A DNA stretch of 34,071 nucleotides from Streptomyces xiaopingdaonensis (GTDB taxonomy: Bacteria; Actinomycetota; Actinomycetes; Streptomycetales; Streptomycetaceae), in NCBI RefSeq assembly GCF_000262345.1, contig NZ_AJTQ01000042.1, forward strand, positions 1 through 34,071, given 5' to 3'. Shown piece by piece: positions 23,865-32,646 of the stretch (position 1 is the first letter of the stretch; every line of letters begins with the position of its first letter). The translations under genes were made by a program, and so were the position numbers. The notes beneath the pieces were generated by a model. The model had not been told where the DNA came from and did not search any database. It worked only from the letters and a program-made list of their open reading frames with translations.

Positions 23865-24508
23865 TGACGAACCGACAGAATCCCGCGCAACCGGACGACC
23901 CCGCCGAGACCACCGAACCCCCGCCCACCGCAGGCGACTCGGGCACAACGGAGCCCTCGGGCGCCGACCCGACGCCCGACGCCGACCCGGCCCCGGCACC
24001 CGAGCCGGCCCACGACCCGGAGACCGTGCCGTGGACGGGGCGGACCGCCTGGGTCTTCCCCGGGCTCGTGGCGCTCTTCGGCGCCGTCGCCGTCCGGGGC
24101 GCTCTCACCATCGAGGCCCCGCCGCACAGTCCGCCGCCGGGTCCCGGAGTCGTCCCCGGCATCGTCGGCACGCTGCTGCTCCTCGTCGCCGCCCGCATGG
24201 CTCTCGTCAACCTGCGCGTGGCGCGGCGGATACGGCAGGGCGCACAGGTGCCGGGCACCCCCGGGGTCGACTGGCCGCCCGTCGGGATCATCGTCCTCAC
24301 CCTCGCCGTCCACGTCGCGCTGCTGGAGCCGCTGGGCTGGCTGCTCTCCGGAGCGCTCCTCTTCTGGGGCGTCGCGTACGCCTTCGGAGCGCGGACCTGG
24401 GTGCGGGACGCGTTGGTCTCCCTGTCGATGTCGGCGGCCGTGCAGGTCGGCTTCTCGCTCGGCCTCGGGCTCAACCTGCCCGGTGGCGTACTGGAGTTGG
24501 TGCTGTAA
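23864..24508 (+). CDS. tctB: TctB-type small membrane subunit
   Basis: This 214-residue protein is the small, four-helix membrane subunit of the tripartite tricarboxylate transporter. Residues 1-55 form a cytoplasmic Pro/Glu/Asp/Thr-rich tail, longer than usual. The four helices start at about residue 57 (TAWVFPGLVALFGAVAVRGA), 87, 128 and 178. The family signature is in GPGVVPGIVGTLLLL. The ATG at 23864 overlaps the tctC stop by one base, and the next gene, tctA, starts two bases after the tctB stop, so the three are one operon. A GTG at 23861 could also serve as start. The acidic tail is a lineage elaboration of unknown role. Confidence 0.92.
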   Translation: MTNRQNPAQPDDPAETTEPPPTAGDSGTTEPSGADPTPDADPAPAPEPAHDPETVPWTGRTAWVFPGLVALFGAVAVRGALTIEAPPHSPPPGPGVVPGIVGTLLLLVAARMALVNLRVARRIRQGAQVPGTPGVDWPPVGIIVLTLAVHVALLEPLGWLLSGALLFWGVAYAFGARTWVRDALVSLSMSAAVQVGFSLGLGLNLPGGVLELVL

Positions 24509-24510
24509 CC

Positions 24511-26058
24511 ATGGATGCGATAGTCCTCCTCCGCGACGGCCTCGCGGCGGCGCTGACGCCCGGCAACCTGCTGTGGGCCCTCTGCGGCGTCGTCCTCGGC
24601 ACCGCCGTCGGCGTCCTGCCCGGCATGGGCTCGGCGATGGCGGTGGCGCTGCTGCTGCCCGTCACCTTCCAGATGGACCCGACGAGCGCGTTCATCCTCT
24701 TCGCCGGCGTCTACTACGGCGGCATGTTCGGCGGCGCGACGACCTCGATCCTGCTCAACACCCCGGGGCAGGCGTCCTCGATCGCCACGACCTACGAGGG
24801 CCACCGGATGGCGCTCGGTGGACGCGCACCGCAGGCGCTCGGCACGGCGGTGATCGGTTCGTTCGTGGCGAGCATCGTCGGCACGCTCGTCGTGGCGCTC
24901 TTCGCGCCCACGATGGTCGACTTCGCGCTGAAGTTCGGCCCCGGCGAGTACTTCGCGCTGACGGTCTTCTCCTTCGTGGCGGTCGCGGCGGTCGTCTCTG
25001 GGTCGGTGCTGCGGGGCGTCGCCTCGCTGCTCATCGGCATCGCGATCGGGCTCGTCGGCATCGACGGGCAGAGCGGGGCGCCCCGCTTCGACTTCGGTTC
25101 GGCCGTCCTGCTCGACGGCATCGACATCGTCATCGTCACCGTCGGCCTGCTCGCGCTCGGTGAGGTGCTGCACGTCGCCGCACGCGGCAGGAACGCCCCC
25201 GACCTCGCCTCCATCCGCTCGGGGAAGCCGTGGCTCAAACGGCGCGACGTGCGCCGCTCCCTGCCGGCGTGGCTGCGCGGCACGGCGCTGGGCACGGCCT
25301 TCGGGCCGATCCCGGGCTCCGGGGCGGAGATCCCGACGTTCCTCTCGCTCGGCGCGGAGCGCCGGTTCGCCAAGCGGCGCGAGCAACGCGGCGGCGACGA
25401 GAACGAGTTCGGCAACGGCGCCATCGAGGGCGTCGCAGGTCCCGAGGCAGCCAACAACGGGAGCGCGGCCGGCAGCCTCGTCCCGCTGCTCGGCCTCGGC
25501 CTCCCGACCTCGGCGACGGCGGCGATCATGCTCGCGGCGTTCCAGCAGTACGGGCTCCAGCCGGGTCCCGTGCTCTTCGAGCGCAACGGCGACCTCGTCT
25601 GGACGCTCCTCGCCAGCCTGCTGATCGGCAGCGTCCTGCTGCTGGTGATCAACCTGCCGTTCGCCCCGCTGTGGGCGAGGCTGCTGAAGCTGCCGAAGCC
25701 CTACCTGTACGCGGGGATCACCCTCTTCTCGGTGCTCGCCGTCTATGCGATCAACGCGTCGGTCGTCCACCTCGTGATGCTGATCGGCGTGGCGCTTCTC
25801 GCGTTCGTTATGCGGCACTTCGGGGTGCCCGTCGCGCCTGCGCTCATCGGCGTCGTCCTCGGCCCGATCGCCGAGAGCGAGCTGCGCCGCGCCCTCGCTG
25901 CCTCGGCGGGGGACCTGTCGATCCTCGTCGACAGCGGGATCTCGCTGACGCTCTACGCGCTGGTCCTGATCGCCGCGTGCATCCCGCTCGTCTCGCGCGT
26001 GCGCCGCCTGCGCGCCGAGCGCAGGGAGCGGGAGACGACGGGGGTCGGCACCTCCTAG
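24511..26058 (+). CDS. tctA: TctA-type large membrane subunit
   Basis: The 515-residue product is the large, roughly 12-helix translocating subunit of the tripartite tricarboxylate transporter. Typical segments are [20 protein letters not shown], the signature [32 protein letters not shown] and [21 protein letters not shown]. It is translationally linked to tctB through a two-base gap and has only a weak GGAG upstream of its ATG, which fits coupling. It completes the receptor, small and large subunits needed for uptake. The TAG stop overlaps a TAG in the opposite strand that ends a nuclease relic. It is followed by a 15-bp hairpin. Confidence 0.96.
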   Translation: MDAIVLLRDGLAAALTPGNLLWALCGVVLGTAVGVLPGMGSAMAVALLLPVTFQMDPTSAFILFAGVYYGGMFGGATTSILLNTPGQASSIATTYEGHRMALGGRAPQALGTAVIGSFVASIVGTLVVALFAPTMVDFALKFGPGEYFALTVFSFVAVAAVVSGSVLRGVASLLIGIAIGLVGIDGQSGAPRFDFGSAVLLDGIDIVIVTVGLLALGEVLHVAARGRNAPDLASIRSGKPWLKRRDVRRSLPAWLRGTALGTAFGPIPGSGAEIPTFLSLGAERRFAKRREQRGGDENEFGNGAIEGVAGPEAANNGSAAGSLVPLLGLGLPTSATAAIMLAAFQQYGLQPGPVLFERNGDLVWTLLASLLIGSVLLLVINLPFAPLWARLLKLPKPYLYAGITLFSVLAVYAINASVVHLVMLIGVALLAFVMRHFGVPVAPALIGVVLGPIAESELRRALAASAGDLSILVDSGISLTLYALVLIAACIPLVSRVRRLRAERRERETTGVGTS

Positions 26059-26258
26059 CACGGCCCGCCCGGCGGCGGCGCGTCGTACTCGGCGCCGCCG
26101 CCGGGCTCACGGCTGCGCGGGCACCCGCAGGCCGGGGGACGGGCCGTCGGCGCCAGGTCGGCCACGAGGCCGCAGTGGTCGCCGGTCTGCACTCCGTCGA
26201 CCGGTTCGACGAGGACCCGGTCGCAGGAGACCACTCGGAGAGTCGGCCCGAACAGCCC
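26055..26258 (-). pseudogene. C-terminal relic of an endonuclease/exonuclease/phosphatase gene
   Basis: On the reverse strand, one frame reads LFGPTLRVVSCDRVLVEPVD followed by GVQTGDHCGLVADLA, and stops at 26055. The second part matches the last conserved block of DNase I-like endonuclease/exonuclease/phosphatase proteins, in which the final S/T-DH motif supplies the catalytic Asp and His; here it is GDH. The conserved core and the rest of the protein are absent, since upstream (past 26258) the frame enters low-complexity Arg/Gly codons and then the ABC gene. There is no start codon or ribosome-binding site. It looks like the broken end of a gene whose 5' part was lost. Frame openness alone does not prove this, because GC-rich DNA is seldom interrupted. 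Confidence 0.5.
26067..26106 (+). terminator. Hairpin terminator after tctA
   Basis: A perfect 15-bp stem (26067-26081 with 26092-26106), almost all G and C, with a ten-base loop lies nine bases past the tctA stop. It has no U tract. It overlaps the nuclease relic of the opposite strand and may also serve the convergent ABC genes. Confidence 0.7.
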
Positions 26259-26277
26259 GCAGCGCGGGCGCCCGCTC

Positions 26278-28068
26278 CTACCCGTGCCACGACCGCCACA
26301 GCGCCGCGTACGCGCCGTCCGCGGCGAGGAGTTCGGCGTGGCTGCCGAACTCGCTGATACGGCCGTCCTCGACGACGGCGATGGCGTCGGCGTCGTGCGC
26401 CGTGTGGAGCCGGTGGGCGATGGCGACGACGGTGCGACCGTCCAGCACCGTGGCGAGGGAGCGTTCCAACTGCCGGGCCGCGCGCGGGTCGAGGAGGGAC
26501 GTCGCCTCGTCGAGGACGAGGGTGTGCGGGTCGGCGAGGACGAGTCGCGCGAGGGCGATCTGCTGCGCCTGCGCCGGTGTCAGAACCGCGCCTCCCGAGC
26601 CGACCTGCGCGTCGAGGCCTCCTTCGAGCGCCGCGGCCCACTCGGACGCACCGACGGCGCGGAGCGCCGCCCACAGTTCGGTGTCGCGGGCCTCCGGCCT
26701 GGCGAGCCGCAGGTTGTCGCGGAGCGGTCCGACGAAGACGTGGTGCTCCTGGTTGACGAGCGCCACGTGCCGCCGCACGTCTTCGGCCGGCATCGTCCCC
26801 AACTCGGCGTCGCCGAGCGTGAGTCGCCCCTCGCGGGGCCGGTAGACCCCGGCGAGCAGCCGCCCCAGCGTCGACTTGCCCGCCCCCGAAGGGCCGACGA
26901 GGGCCACGCGGGAGCCGGTGCTGACCCGCAGGGTGAGCCCGTGGAGGACGTCGGCGCCTTCGAGGTAGCCGAAGCGGACGTCCTCGGCGCTGAGGGCGCG
27001 CCCCCGGGGCTCCGAGCCTGCCTCCCCCGCCTCGGGGCCGATCTCCCGCACCCCGACGAGGCGGGCCAACGAAACCTGCGCGACCTGGAGTTCGTCGTAC
27101 CAGCGCAGGATCATGCCCACGGGTTCGATGAGCATCTGGGCGAGGAGCGCGCCCGTGGTGAGCTGCCCCACGGTGATCCACCCCTCCAGCGCGAACGCCC
27201 CGCCGAGCATCAGCACGGAGCCGAGGACGAGCATGTCGGTGAGGTTGATCGTCGGGAAGATGATCGTCCGGAGCCACATCGTGTACCGCTCCCATGCCGT
27301 CCACTCCGCGACGCGGCGGTCGCTCAGCGCCACCCGCCGCGCGGAGAGCCGGTGGGCCTCGACGGTGCGGCCCGCGTCGATCGTCTCCGCGAGCGCGGCG
27401 GCGACGGCGGCGTACCCGGCGGCCTCCGAGCGGTAGGCGCGCGGCGCCCGGCGGAAGTACCACCGGCACCCGAGGAGGAGCACCGGGAGCGCGACCAGCA
27501 GCGAGACGGCCAACTCCGGTGCGGTGAGGGCCAGTGCGCCGATGAGCAGCAGCGCCCAGGCGACGCCGATCGCCAACTGCGGTACGGCTTCTCGCATGGC
27601 GTCGGAGAGGCGGTCGATGTCGGTGGTGATCCGCGAGAGGAGGTCTCCCGTCCCTGCCTTCTCCAGGACTCCGGGGGGCAGCCGCACCGAGCGGACGAGG
27701 AAGTCCTCCCGCAGGTCGGCGAGCATGCGTTCGCCGAGTACGGCGCCGTGCAGCCGGACCTGCCGGGTGAAGAGCGCCTGCAGGGCGAGCGCGCCGAGGA
27801 AGAAGGCGACCGTGCGTGCCAGCGGCAGCTCGCGCTCGCCTGCGGCGAGCCGCTCCACGAGCCCGCCGAGGAGGTGCGGCCCCACCAACGAGGCCAGCAC
27901 GGCCGCGCAGTTGAACGCCATCAGCAGCCCGAACGCGAGCCGGTGCCTGCGCAGCAGCTCCCGCACGTACGTGCGCACGGTGCGCGGTCTCCCCACGGGG
28001 AGGGTGGTGGCGTCCTCGGGGGCCGCCGGGTCGTAGGCGGGCGGTGCGACGCCGATGCGGCCGCTCAT
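26278..28068 (-). CDS. ABC half-transporter (degenerate signature motif)
   Basis: This 596-residue protein fuses a six-helix ABC exporter membrane domain (about residues 30-320) to an ATPase domain. Walker A is intact (GPSGAGKST, about 391), the Q-loop is LVNQEHHVF, Walker B is HTLVLDEATS (about 518) and the H-loop is VAIAHRLHT (about 551). The signature motif, normally LSGGQ, reads LTPAQ at about residue 495. The ATG at 28068 overlaps the stop of the upstream half-transporter gene in an ATGA and follows AGGAGG, so the pair is coupled. It complements the partner's defects (intact Walker A here, intact signature there). A heterodimeric exporter is expected, with unknown substrate. Confidence 0.95.
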   Translation of the reverse strand: MSGRIGVAPPAYDPAAPEDATTLPVGRPRTVRTYVRELLRRHRLAFGLLMAFNCAAVLASLVGPHLLGGLVERLAAGERELPLARTVAFFLGALALQALFTRQVRLHGAVLGERMLADLREDFLVRSVRLPPGVLEKAGTGDLLSRITTDIDRLSDAMREAVPQLAIGVAWALLLIGALALTAPELAVSLLVALPVLLLGCRWYFRRAPRAYRSEAAGYAAVAAALAETIDAGRTVEAHRLSARRVALSDRRVAEWTAWERYTMWLRTIIFPTINLTDMLVLGSVLMLGGAFALEGWITVGQLTTGALLAQMLIEPVGMILRWYDELQVAQVSLARLVGVREIGPEAGEAGSEPRGRALSAEDVRFGYLEGADVLHGLTLRVSTGSRVALVGPSGAGKSTLGRLLAGVYRPREGRLTLGDAELGTMPAEDVRRHVALVNQEHHVFVGPLRDNLRLARPEARDTELWAALRAVGASEWAAALEGGLDAQVGSGGAVLTPAQAQQIALARLVLADPHTLVLDEATSLLDPRAARQLERSLATVLDGRTVVAIAHRLHTAHDADAIAVVEDGRISEFGSHAELLAADGAYAALWRSWHG

Positions 28069-29885
28069 ACCGCCGCCTCCTGTTCCTGCCCGTCCCCGCG
28101 CTCGTCGTCCCGCGCGGGGGAGATCGGCGTGCGGCTGCCGGTGTCCGGGGCGCCGCGGGCGACGACGGAGCGGTACGCGGGCTCCGTACGCAGCAGTCGG
28201 GCGTGGTCGCCCACGGCTCGTACCCGGCCGTCGACGAGGAGCGCCACGCGCTCTGCCCGGTCGAGGAGGAGCGGGCTCGTGGTGAGCACGACGGTCGTGC
28301 GCCCCTTGCGCAGCCCTTCGAGGCCGGCGGCGATGCGGGCCTCCGTGTGCGCGTCGACGGCCGAGGTCGGCTCGTCGAGGACGAGGACGTCCGGATCGGT
28401 GAGGAGGGAGCGGGCGAGGGCGAGCCGCTGGCGCTGCCCGCCGGAGAGGGAGCGTCCGCGTTCGGTGAGGTGCGCGGCCATCGGGTCGCCTCCGCACTCC
28501 GGGCTGGAGCGCGCCAACGCCGTGAGCACGTCGGCGCATTCGGCAGCGCGCAGCGCCTCGTACGGCTCGACGGCGCCGGAGGAGGGGACGTCGAGGAGCG
28601 CGGCAAGAGTGCCGGAGAGCAGCGACGGGTCCTTGTCCTGGACGAGCACCGCGCGGCGTGCCGCTTCCCGCGGCAGGGCGTCGAGGGGGACACCGCCGAG
28701 AAGCACGGAGGGCTCTCCGTCCGGCGCGGGCGGGTGGCCGCCGAGGCGTTCTGCGAGGTGCCCAGCGGCGTCCGGGTCGTCGCAGACGACGGCGGTGAAC
28801 ATCCCTTCAGGGGCGCGCAGTCCGCTCGCCGGGTCGTGCAATTCGCCTGCGGGCGGCTCCCGAACGCCCCCTTCGCCGGTGTCCCCCTCCGCGCGCTCCA
28901 GCGCCAGTACCCTGGCGGCGCGGGCGGCGGAGGGGCGCGAGAAGGAGTAGGCCATGGCGAACTCCTGGAAGTCGCGGAGCGGCATCAGCAGGTACGTCAC
29001 GAGTCCGTAGACGGTGACGAGGCGGCCCACGGAGAGCGCTCCGGCGAGGACGGCGTGCGTGCCGTACCAGACGACGCCGACGAGGAGGAGCCCCGGCAGC
29101 GCCACCTGGACCGTCTCGATCAGTGCCCACATCCGCGCGGTGCGCACCGCGGCCGTGCGGACGCGCTGGGACGCGTCGCGGTACCTGCCGAGGAAGAGTT
29201 CCTCGCCGCCGATCCCGCGGAGCACCCGGAGTCCCGCGACGGTGTCGGCCGCCAATTCGGTGGCGTGCCCCGCGAGTTCGCGCTGGCGGCCGGCTCTCCG
29301 GGTGGCCAGGGGCAGGAGCGGGAGCACGGCGAGCGCGAGGCAGCAGAGGCCCCCCGCGGCGAGAAGGCCGAGCTGCGGTTCGTAGACGAGGAGCGCGCCG
29401 CAGACCCCGAAGGCGGCGAGCACGGAGGAGGTGAACCGGGAGGTGGACTCGACGCACCAGCCGATCTTCTCCACGTCACCCGTGGAGACGGCGACGACCT
29501 CGCCGGCGGCGACCTTGCGGGTGAGGCCGGCGCCGAGCCTCGCGGCACGGCGGGCGAGTACCTGCTGGATGCGGGCGGCCGCGGTGATCCAGTTGCTCAC
29601 GGACTGGCGGTGGAGCATGGTGTCGCCGAGCGTGACGGCGAGCGCGAGCACCGCCAACATCGCGCCGGCGCCGGCGAGTCGGCCGCCCGAGCCGTCGGTG
29701 ACCGCCTGCACGGCGGACCCCACGACGACCGGCAGCAGCGCGACGCCGCCCCGGTGGAGCATCCCCCAGCCGAGCGCCCGTAGTTGGCCGCCGAGTTGAC
29801 CGCGGCCGAGCCACCGCAGCAACCGCGCCCCCGAGCGCGCGTCGGGTCGGCCGGGATCGTCGTAGGGGAGATCCTTGATCTGCAT
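28065..29885 (-). CDS. ABC half-transporter (degenerate Walker A)
   Basis: This 606-residue protein has an exporter membrane domain (about 30-320) and an ATPase domain. The signature LSGGQRQRLALARSLL (about 480) and Walker B DVLVLDEPTS are intact. Walker A is lost: where GxxGxGKS should be, about residues 362-383, the chain reads MFTAVVCDDPDAAGHLAERL with no glycine-lysine motif. The H-loop histidine is also missing (LTTSPLLLDRA). The short Gly/Asp-rich stretch before it lacks a normal A-loop tyrosine. The ATG at 29885 has no strong ribosome-binding site. The last residues are acidic. With its coupled partner it should make one working ATP site and one dead site. It is divergent from the L,D-transpeptidase-like gene. 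Confidence 0.95.
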   Translation of the reverse strand: MQIKDLPYDDPGRPDARSGARLLRWLGRGQLGGQLRALGWGMLHRGGVALLPVVVGSAVQAVTDGSGGRLAGAGAMLAVLALAVTLGDTMLHRQSVSNWITAAARIQQVLARRAARLGAGLTRKVAAGEVVAVSTGDVEKIGWCVESTSRFTSSVLAAFGVCGALLVYEPQLGLLAAGGLCCLALAVLPLLPLATRRAGRQRELAGHATELAADTVAGLRVLRGIGGEELFLGRYRDASQRVRTAAVRTARMWALIETVQVALPGLLLVGVVWYGTHAVLAGALSVGRLVTVYGLVTYLLMPLRDFQEFAMAYSFSRPSAARAARVLALERAEGDTGEGGVREPPAGELHDPASGLRAPEGMFTAVVCDDPDAAGHLAERLGGHPPAPDGEPSVLLGGVPLDALPREAARRAVLVQDKDPSLLSGTLAALLDVPSSGAVEPYEALRAAECADVLTALARSSPECGGDPMAAHLTERGRSLSGGQRQRLALARSLLTDPDVLVLDEPTSAVDAHTEARIAAGLEGLRKGRTTVVLTTSPLLLDRAERVALLVDGRVRAVGDHARLLRTEPAYRSVVARGAPDTGSRTPISPARDDERGDGQEQEAAV

Positions 29886-30000
29886 GGCGTCCGGTTCTGC
29901 TGGCGGGGTCTGCGACCGTCACAGGCTGGGTGGAATGATGACGGAAATCAACGGGTTTTTCCGTGCCGCCGATCCGTGTCCTTGCCGGGTGCGACGATGG

Positions 30001-30864
30001 ATGCGGGAGGAGACCGGGGCGGGCGACGTCGCGGGGACGAGCAGGGGAGGTCGGGCGTCGGCAAGGGCGAGGGACGCGGACGGCAGGACGAACTCACCGG
30101 CTGCGCACGGTCGTCGGCGGCGGCGCGCAGGGCGCGGCCCGGCGTGGGCGTGCACGGCGGCGGTGTGTGCCGCGGCGCTGGTCGGGACGCTCGCCGGGTG
30201 CGGAGGAGCGGCCGAGGAGACGGCGGAGCGGAAGCCGAGCGGCGGCCCTTCGACGGCGTCGGCCGACGCCGGGCACGGCGACCCGAGGCACGTCCCGGGC
30301 GTGGGCGAGCGGTACCGCGCGAAGATCCCCCGCGGGAGCAGCCAGGTGGTCGCCGTCTACGGAAAGGGCGAGGACTCCGCGGAGTCGACCGTCCGCCTCT
30401 TCACCCGCAAGGGCGAGCGCTGGACGCAGCAGGAGAGTTGGCCGGCGCACAACGGACGCAAGGGCTGGGCAGAGGACCACCGCGAGGGCGACAAGCGCAG
30501 CCCGGTCGGCGTCTTCACGCTCTCGGACGCCGGCGGTGTCAGGAGCGATCCGGGCGCGGCGCTGCCCTACACCAGCAGCACCGCCTTCACTCCTCCCGCG
30601 TACTGGCCGAAGAAGACCCGGCACGACTTTGACTACGTCATCGCGATCGACTACAACCGCGTCGAGGGCACTTCGCCCCTCGATCCGACTCGCCCCGAGG
30701 GCCGGGCGAAGGGCGGCAGCATCTGGCTCCACCGCGATCACGGCGACGGCACCTCGGGCTGCGTCACCCTCTCCTCGGCGGCCATGCGCCACCTGCTGCG
30801 CACCCTCGACCCGGACCGCAAGCCCGTGGTCGTGATGGGCGACCGGGCGACCCTCGCGGGGTGA
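30001..30864 (+). CDS. L,D-transpeptidase-like (YkuD/ErfK family) lipoprotein
   Basis: The 287-residue product is predicted to be a lipoprotein of the YkuD-type L,D-transpeptidase family, acting on peptidoglycan outside the membrane. A long Arg-rich N-terminus precedes a hydrophobic core (TAAVCAAALVGTLAGC) with a lipobox cysteine, followed by a Gly/Ala/Glu linker. The catalytic domain (about 90-285) has SPVGVFTLSDAGG and, near its end, WLHRDHGDGTSGCVTLSS, containing the family His and nucleophilic Cys (SGC in place of SHGC). The start is uncertain: the ATG at 30001 is used, but tandem ATGs at 29935 and 29938 with a nearby GGTGGA would add about 21 residues. It is monocistronic and ends before a hairpin. 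Confidence 0.87.
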   Translation: MREETGAGDVAGTSRGGRASARARDADGRTNSPAAHGRRRRRAGRGPAWACTAAVCAAALVGTLAGCGGAAEETAERKPSGGPSTASADAGHGDPRHVPGVGERYRAKIPRGSSQVVAVYGKGEDSAESTVRLFTRKGERWTQQESWPAHNGRKGWAEDHREGDKRSPVGVFTLSDAGGVRSDPGAALPYTSSTAFTPPAYWPKKTRHDFDYVIAIDYNRVEGTSPLDPTRPEGRAKGGSIWLHRDHGDGTSGCVTLSSAAMRHLLRTLDPDRKPVVVMGDRATLAG

Positions 30865-30898
30865 ACTCCGCCCGCACGGGGGCGAGTCGGCGGTACGT

Positions 30899-30929
30899 GC
30901 CCCGTGCCGACGGGTCGCCGGCACGGGGC
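30899..30929. terminator. Hairpin between convergent transpeptidase-like and GH109-like genes
   Basis: A perfect 11-bp stem (30899-30909 with 30919-30929) with a nine-base loop sits between convergent genes, six bases past the GH109-like stop on the reverse strand. It probably acts on both strands. Confidence 0.65.
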
Positions 30930-30935
30930 GGGGAC

Positions 30936-32336
30936 TCACCCCTGCGGGTCGTCGGGCTGCTCGGAGTCGAGCCCGTCGCGCTTCTTCCGCCACTCGCCGC
31001 GGGTGAAGTCGGGGATCTCCTGCGGCGCCCCGTGCGCCTTGATGGAGGCGTGGCTGAGCGGTACGGGCGAGGACCAGGTCGCCGCGTCGTAGACGTCGAA
31101 GTCGGGGACGAGGCCGAGGCGCATGCACTGCATCAGCCGGAAGAGCATCACGTAGTCCATGCCGCCGTGGCCGCCGGGCGGATCGGCGTGCTCCTTCCAG
31201 AGCCAGTGGTCCCGGTCGGCGTACTTGTCGAAGTCGCCCCATTCGTCCCCGGACATCTCGGGCTCCAGGTAGATGCGGGGCGGGTAGTCCTCGAAGACGC
31301 CCTTGGTGCCGGCGAGGATGTTGAGGCGGTCGTAGGGATGCGGGTTGGAGACGTCGTGCTCCAGCCGGATCAGCCGGCCCTGCGCCGTCTGCACCAGCGA
31401 TATCGACATGTCGCTCTCGATGTAGCTCTCCTTCCAACTCTCGTGCCCGGGCGGCATGTTCTCCTCCCGGTACGCCGCGAGCCCGAGTGCGGGGGAGCCG
31501 AAGGTGGAGATGCGGACGGCGCGGTCACCGCGGTTGACGTCGAAGTAGCCGGCGATGGGACCGAAGCCGTGGTTCGGGTAGAGGTCGCCCCGCAGCTTCG
31601 TGTGCCAGCGGCGGCGCCACGGGCCCTCGTAGTAGTCCGGGTCGAACATCAACTCCCGGAGGTCGTGGAGGTAGGCGCCGGCGCCGTGGAGCAGGTCGCC
31701 GAAGAGGCCCTCGTGCGCCATGCGGAGCACCCGCATCTCGTTGCGTCCGTACGCGCAGTTCTCGAGCTGCATGCAGTGGCGGCGCCGGCGCTCCGAGAGG
31801 TCGACGAGTTCCCACAGCTCGTCGACCCGGAGCGCCAGCGGACACTCCACGCCGACGTGCTTGCCCTCGCGCAGCGCCGTCCTCGCCATCTCGAAGTGGA
31901 AGTCCCACGGGGTCGCGACGTACACGAAGTCGAGGTCGCCGCGCGCGCAGAGTGCGGCGTAGTCGTCCTCGCCCGAGGTGTAGAGCGCGGGTGCCGGCTG
32001 GCCCGCGTCGGTGACCTTCTTCGCGGCGCGCTCGGCCTTCTCGCGGACCGGGTCGCAGAGCGCCACCACGCGCACGCCCTCCAGCGCGAGGTAGAGATCG
32101 ATCATGCTGCCGCCCCGCTGCCCGAGCCCCACGAGCCCGACGCGGACGGTTCTGTGGCGTTCGAACGGGGTATCGACCATCGTCCGCCCCTTGCGCGGCG
32201 GCGCTTCGGCGGAGGTCGCCGCCGCGGGGGAGGCGGCGGCTGCCTCCCCCGTGCCGAGCGCGCCGACGCTCAGGCCCGCGCCTGCCGCGCCGGCGCCGCG
32301 CAGTAGGGAACGGCGGCTGAAATCGGGGATGTTCAC
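30936..32336 (-). CDS. Tat-exported Gfo/Idh/MocA protein of the GH109 type
   Basis: The 466-residue product is an NAD-dependent oxidoreductase-fold protein resembling glycoside hydrolase family 109 (alpha-N-acetylgalactosaminidase by an NAD redox mechanism). The N-terminus carries a twin-arginine signal ([17 protein letters not shown]). The Rossmann motif is [15 protein letters not shown], followed by [10 protein letters not shown] and [18 protein letters not shown]. The GH109-like core is [19 protein letters not shown] followed by [20 protein letters not shown]. The GTG at 32336 has GGAGG six bases upstream; an upstream ATG at 32444 is rejected, since it would bury the Tat signal. Activity on N-acetylgalactosaminides is inferred from family resemblance; other carbohydrate redox roles are possible. 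It is divergent from the amylase gene. Confidence 0.92.
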   Translation of the reverse strand: MNIPDFSRRSLLRGAGAAGAGLSVGALGTGEAAAASPAAATSAEAPPRKGRTMVDTPFERHRTVRVGLVGLGQRGGSMIDLYLALEGVRVVALCDPVREKAERAAKKVTDAGQPAPALYTSGEDDYAALCARGDLDFVYVATPWDFHFEMARTALREGKHVGVECPLALRVDELWELVDLSERRRRHCMQLENCAYGRNEMRVLRMAHEGLFGDLLHGAGAYLHDLRELMFDPDYYEGPWRRRWHTKLRGDLYPNHGFGPIAGYFDVNRGDRAVRISTFGSPALGLAAYREENMPPGHESWKESYIESDMSISLVQTAQGRLIRLEHDVSNPHPYDRLNILAGTKGVFEDYPPRIYLEPEMSGDEWGDFDKYADRDHWLWKEHADPPGGHGGMDYVMLFRLMQCMRLGLVPDFDVYDAATWSSPVPLSHASIKAHGAPQEIPDFTRGEWRKKRDGLDSEQPDDPQG

Positions 32337-32646
32337 GGAGACCTCCAGCGGGTCGGAGAGCCACCCCCGGGCCGGCGGAGCGGGTCCGGCGCGCCCGGTC
32401 GGCAGCTCTGCGTACGTCGGATTCCTCAACTCCGCGCGAGACACTGCACGTTGGAGGGGTCTTGGCGCAAGAGCGCGGTAAGTGCCGCAAGTCGATGGCG
32501 GGTTTGCAGAAAGTCCGTGGAAACCCTTGCGGAAGTCTTGACGTGCTCACGTGGCCGGCGGCAGTCTCACCGGTACCCCCACGGCGGCCCGGGCGCGCGG
32601 CTGCCCTTTCGGAACACGCACCCGTACCGCGAAGGAGCCGCACACC
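32337..32646. promoter_or_regulatory. Divergent promoter region with CTTGC repeats, before the amylase
   Basis: The 310-base gap between the GH109-like gene and the amylase gene has CTTGC-type repeats: minus-strand CTTGCGC (32465-32471) and CTTGCGG (32485-32491), and plus-strand TTTGCAG (32503-32509) and CTTGCGG (32526-32532). A TTGACG (32538-32543) is a possible -35 element. In Streptomyces, maltose/amylase regulators of the LacI family (MalR/Reg1) are known to bind repeats of a CTTGCAG kind, so this may be such an operator. No other gene is seen here. Confidence 0.45.

Noticed and set aside
23755..26061. A 768-codon reverse-strand frame opposite tctBA
   Set aside because: Arg/Asp/Glu/His-rich and antisense to genes with clear TctA and TctB motifs; no ribosome-binding site.
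25844..28693. A 949-codon reverse-strand open frame across the ABC genes
   Set aside because: Arg/Pro/Ser-rich shadow of the two ABC half-transporters, which have full motifs in another frame.
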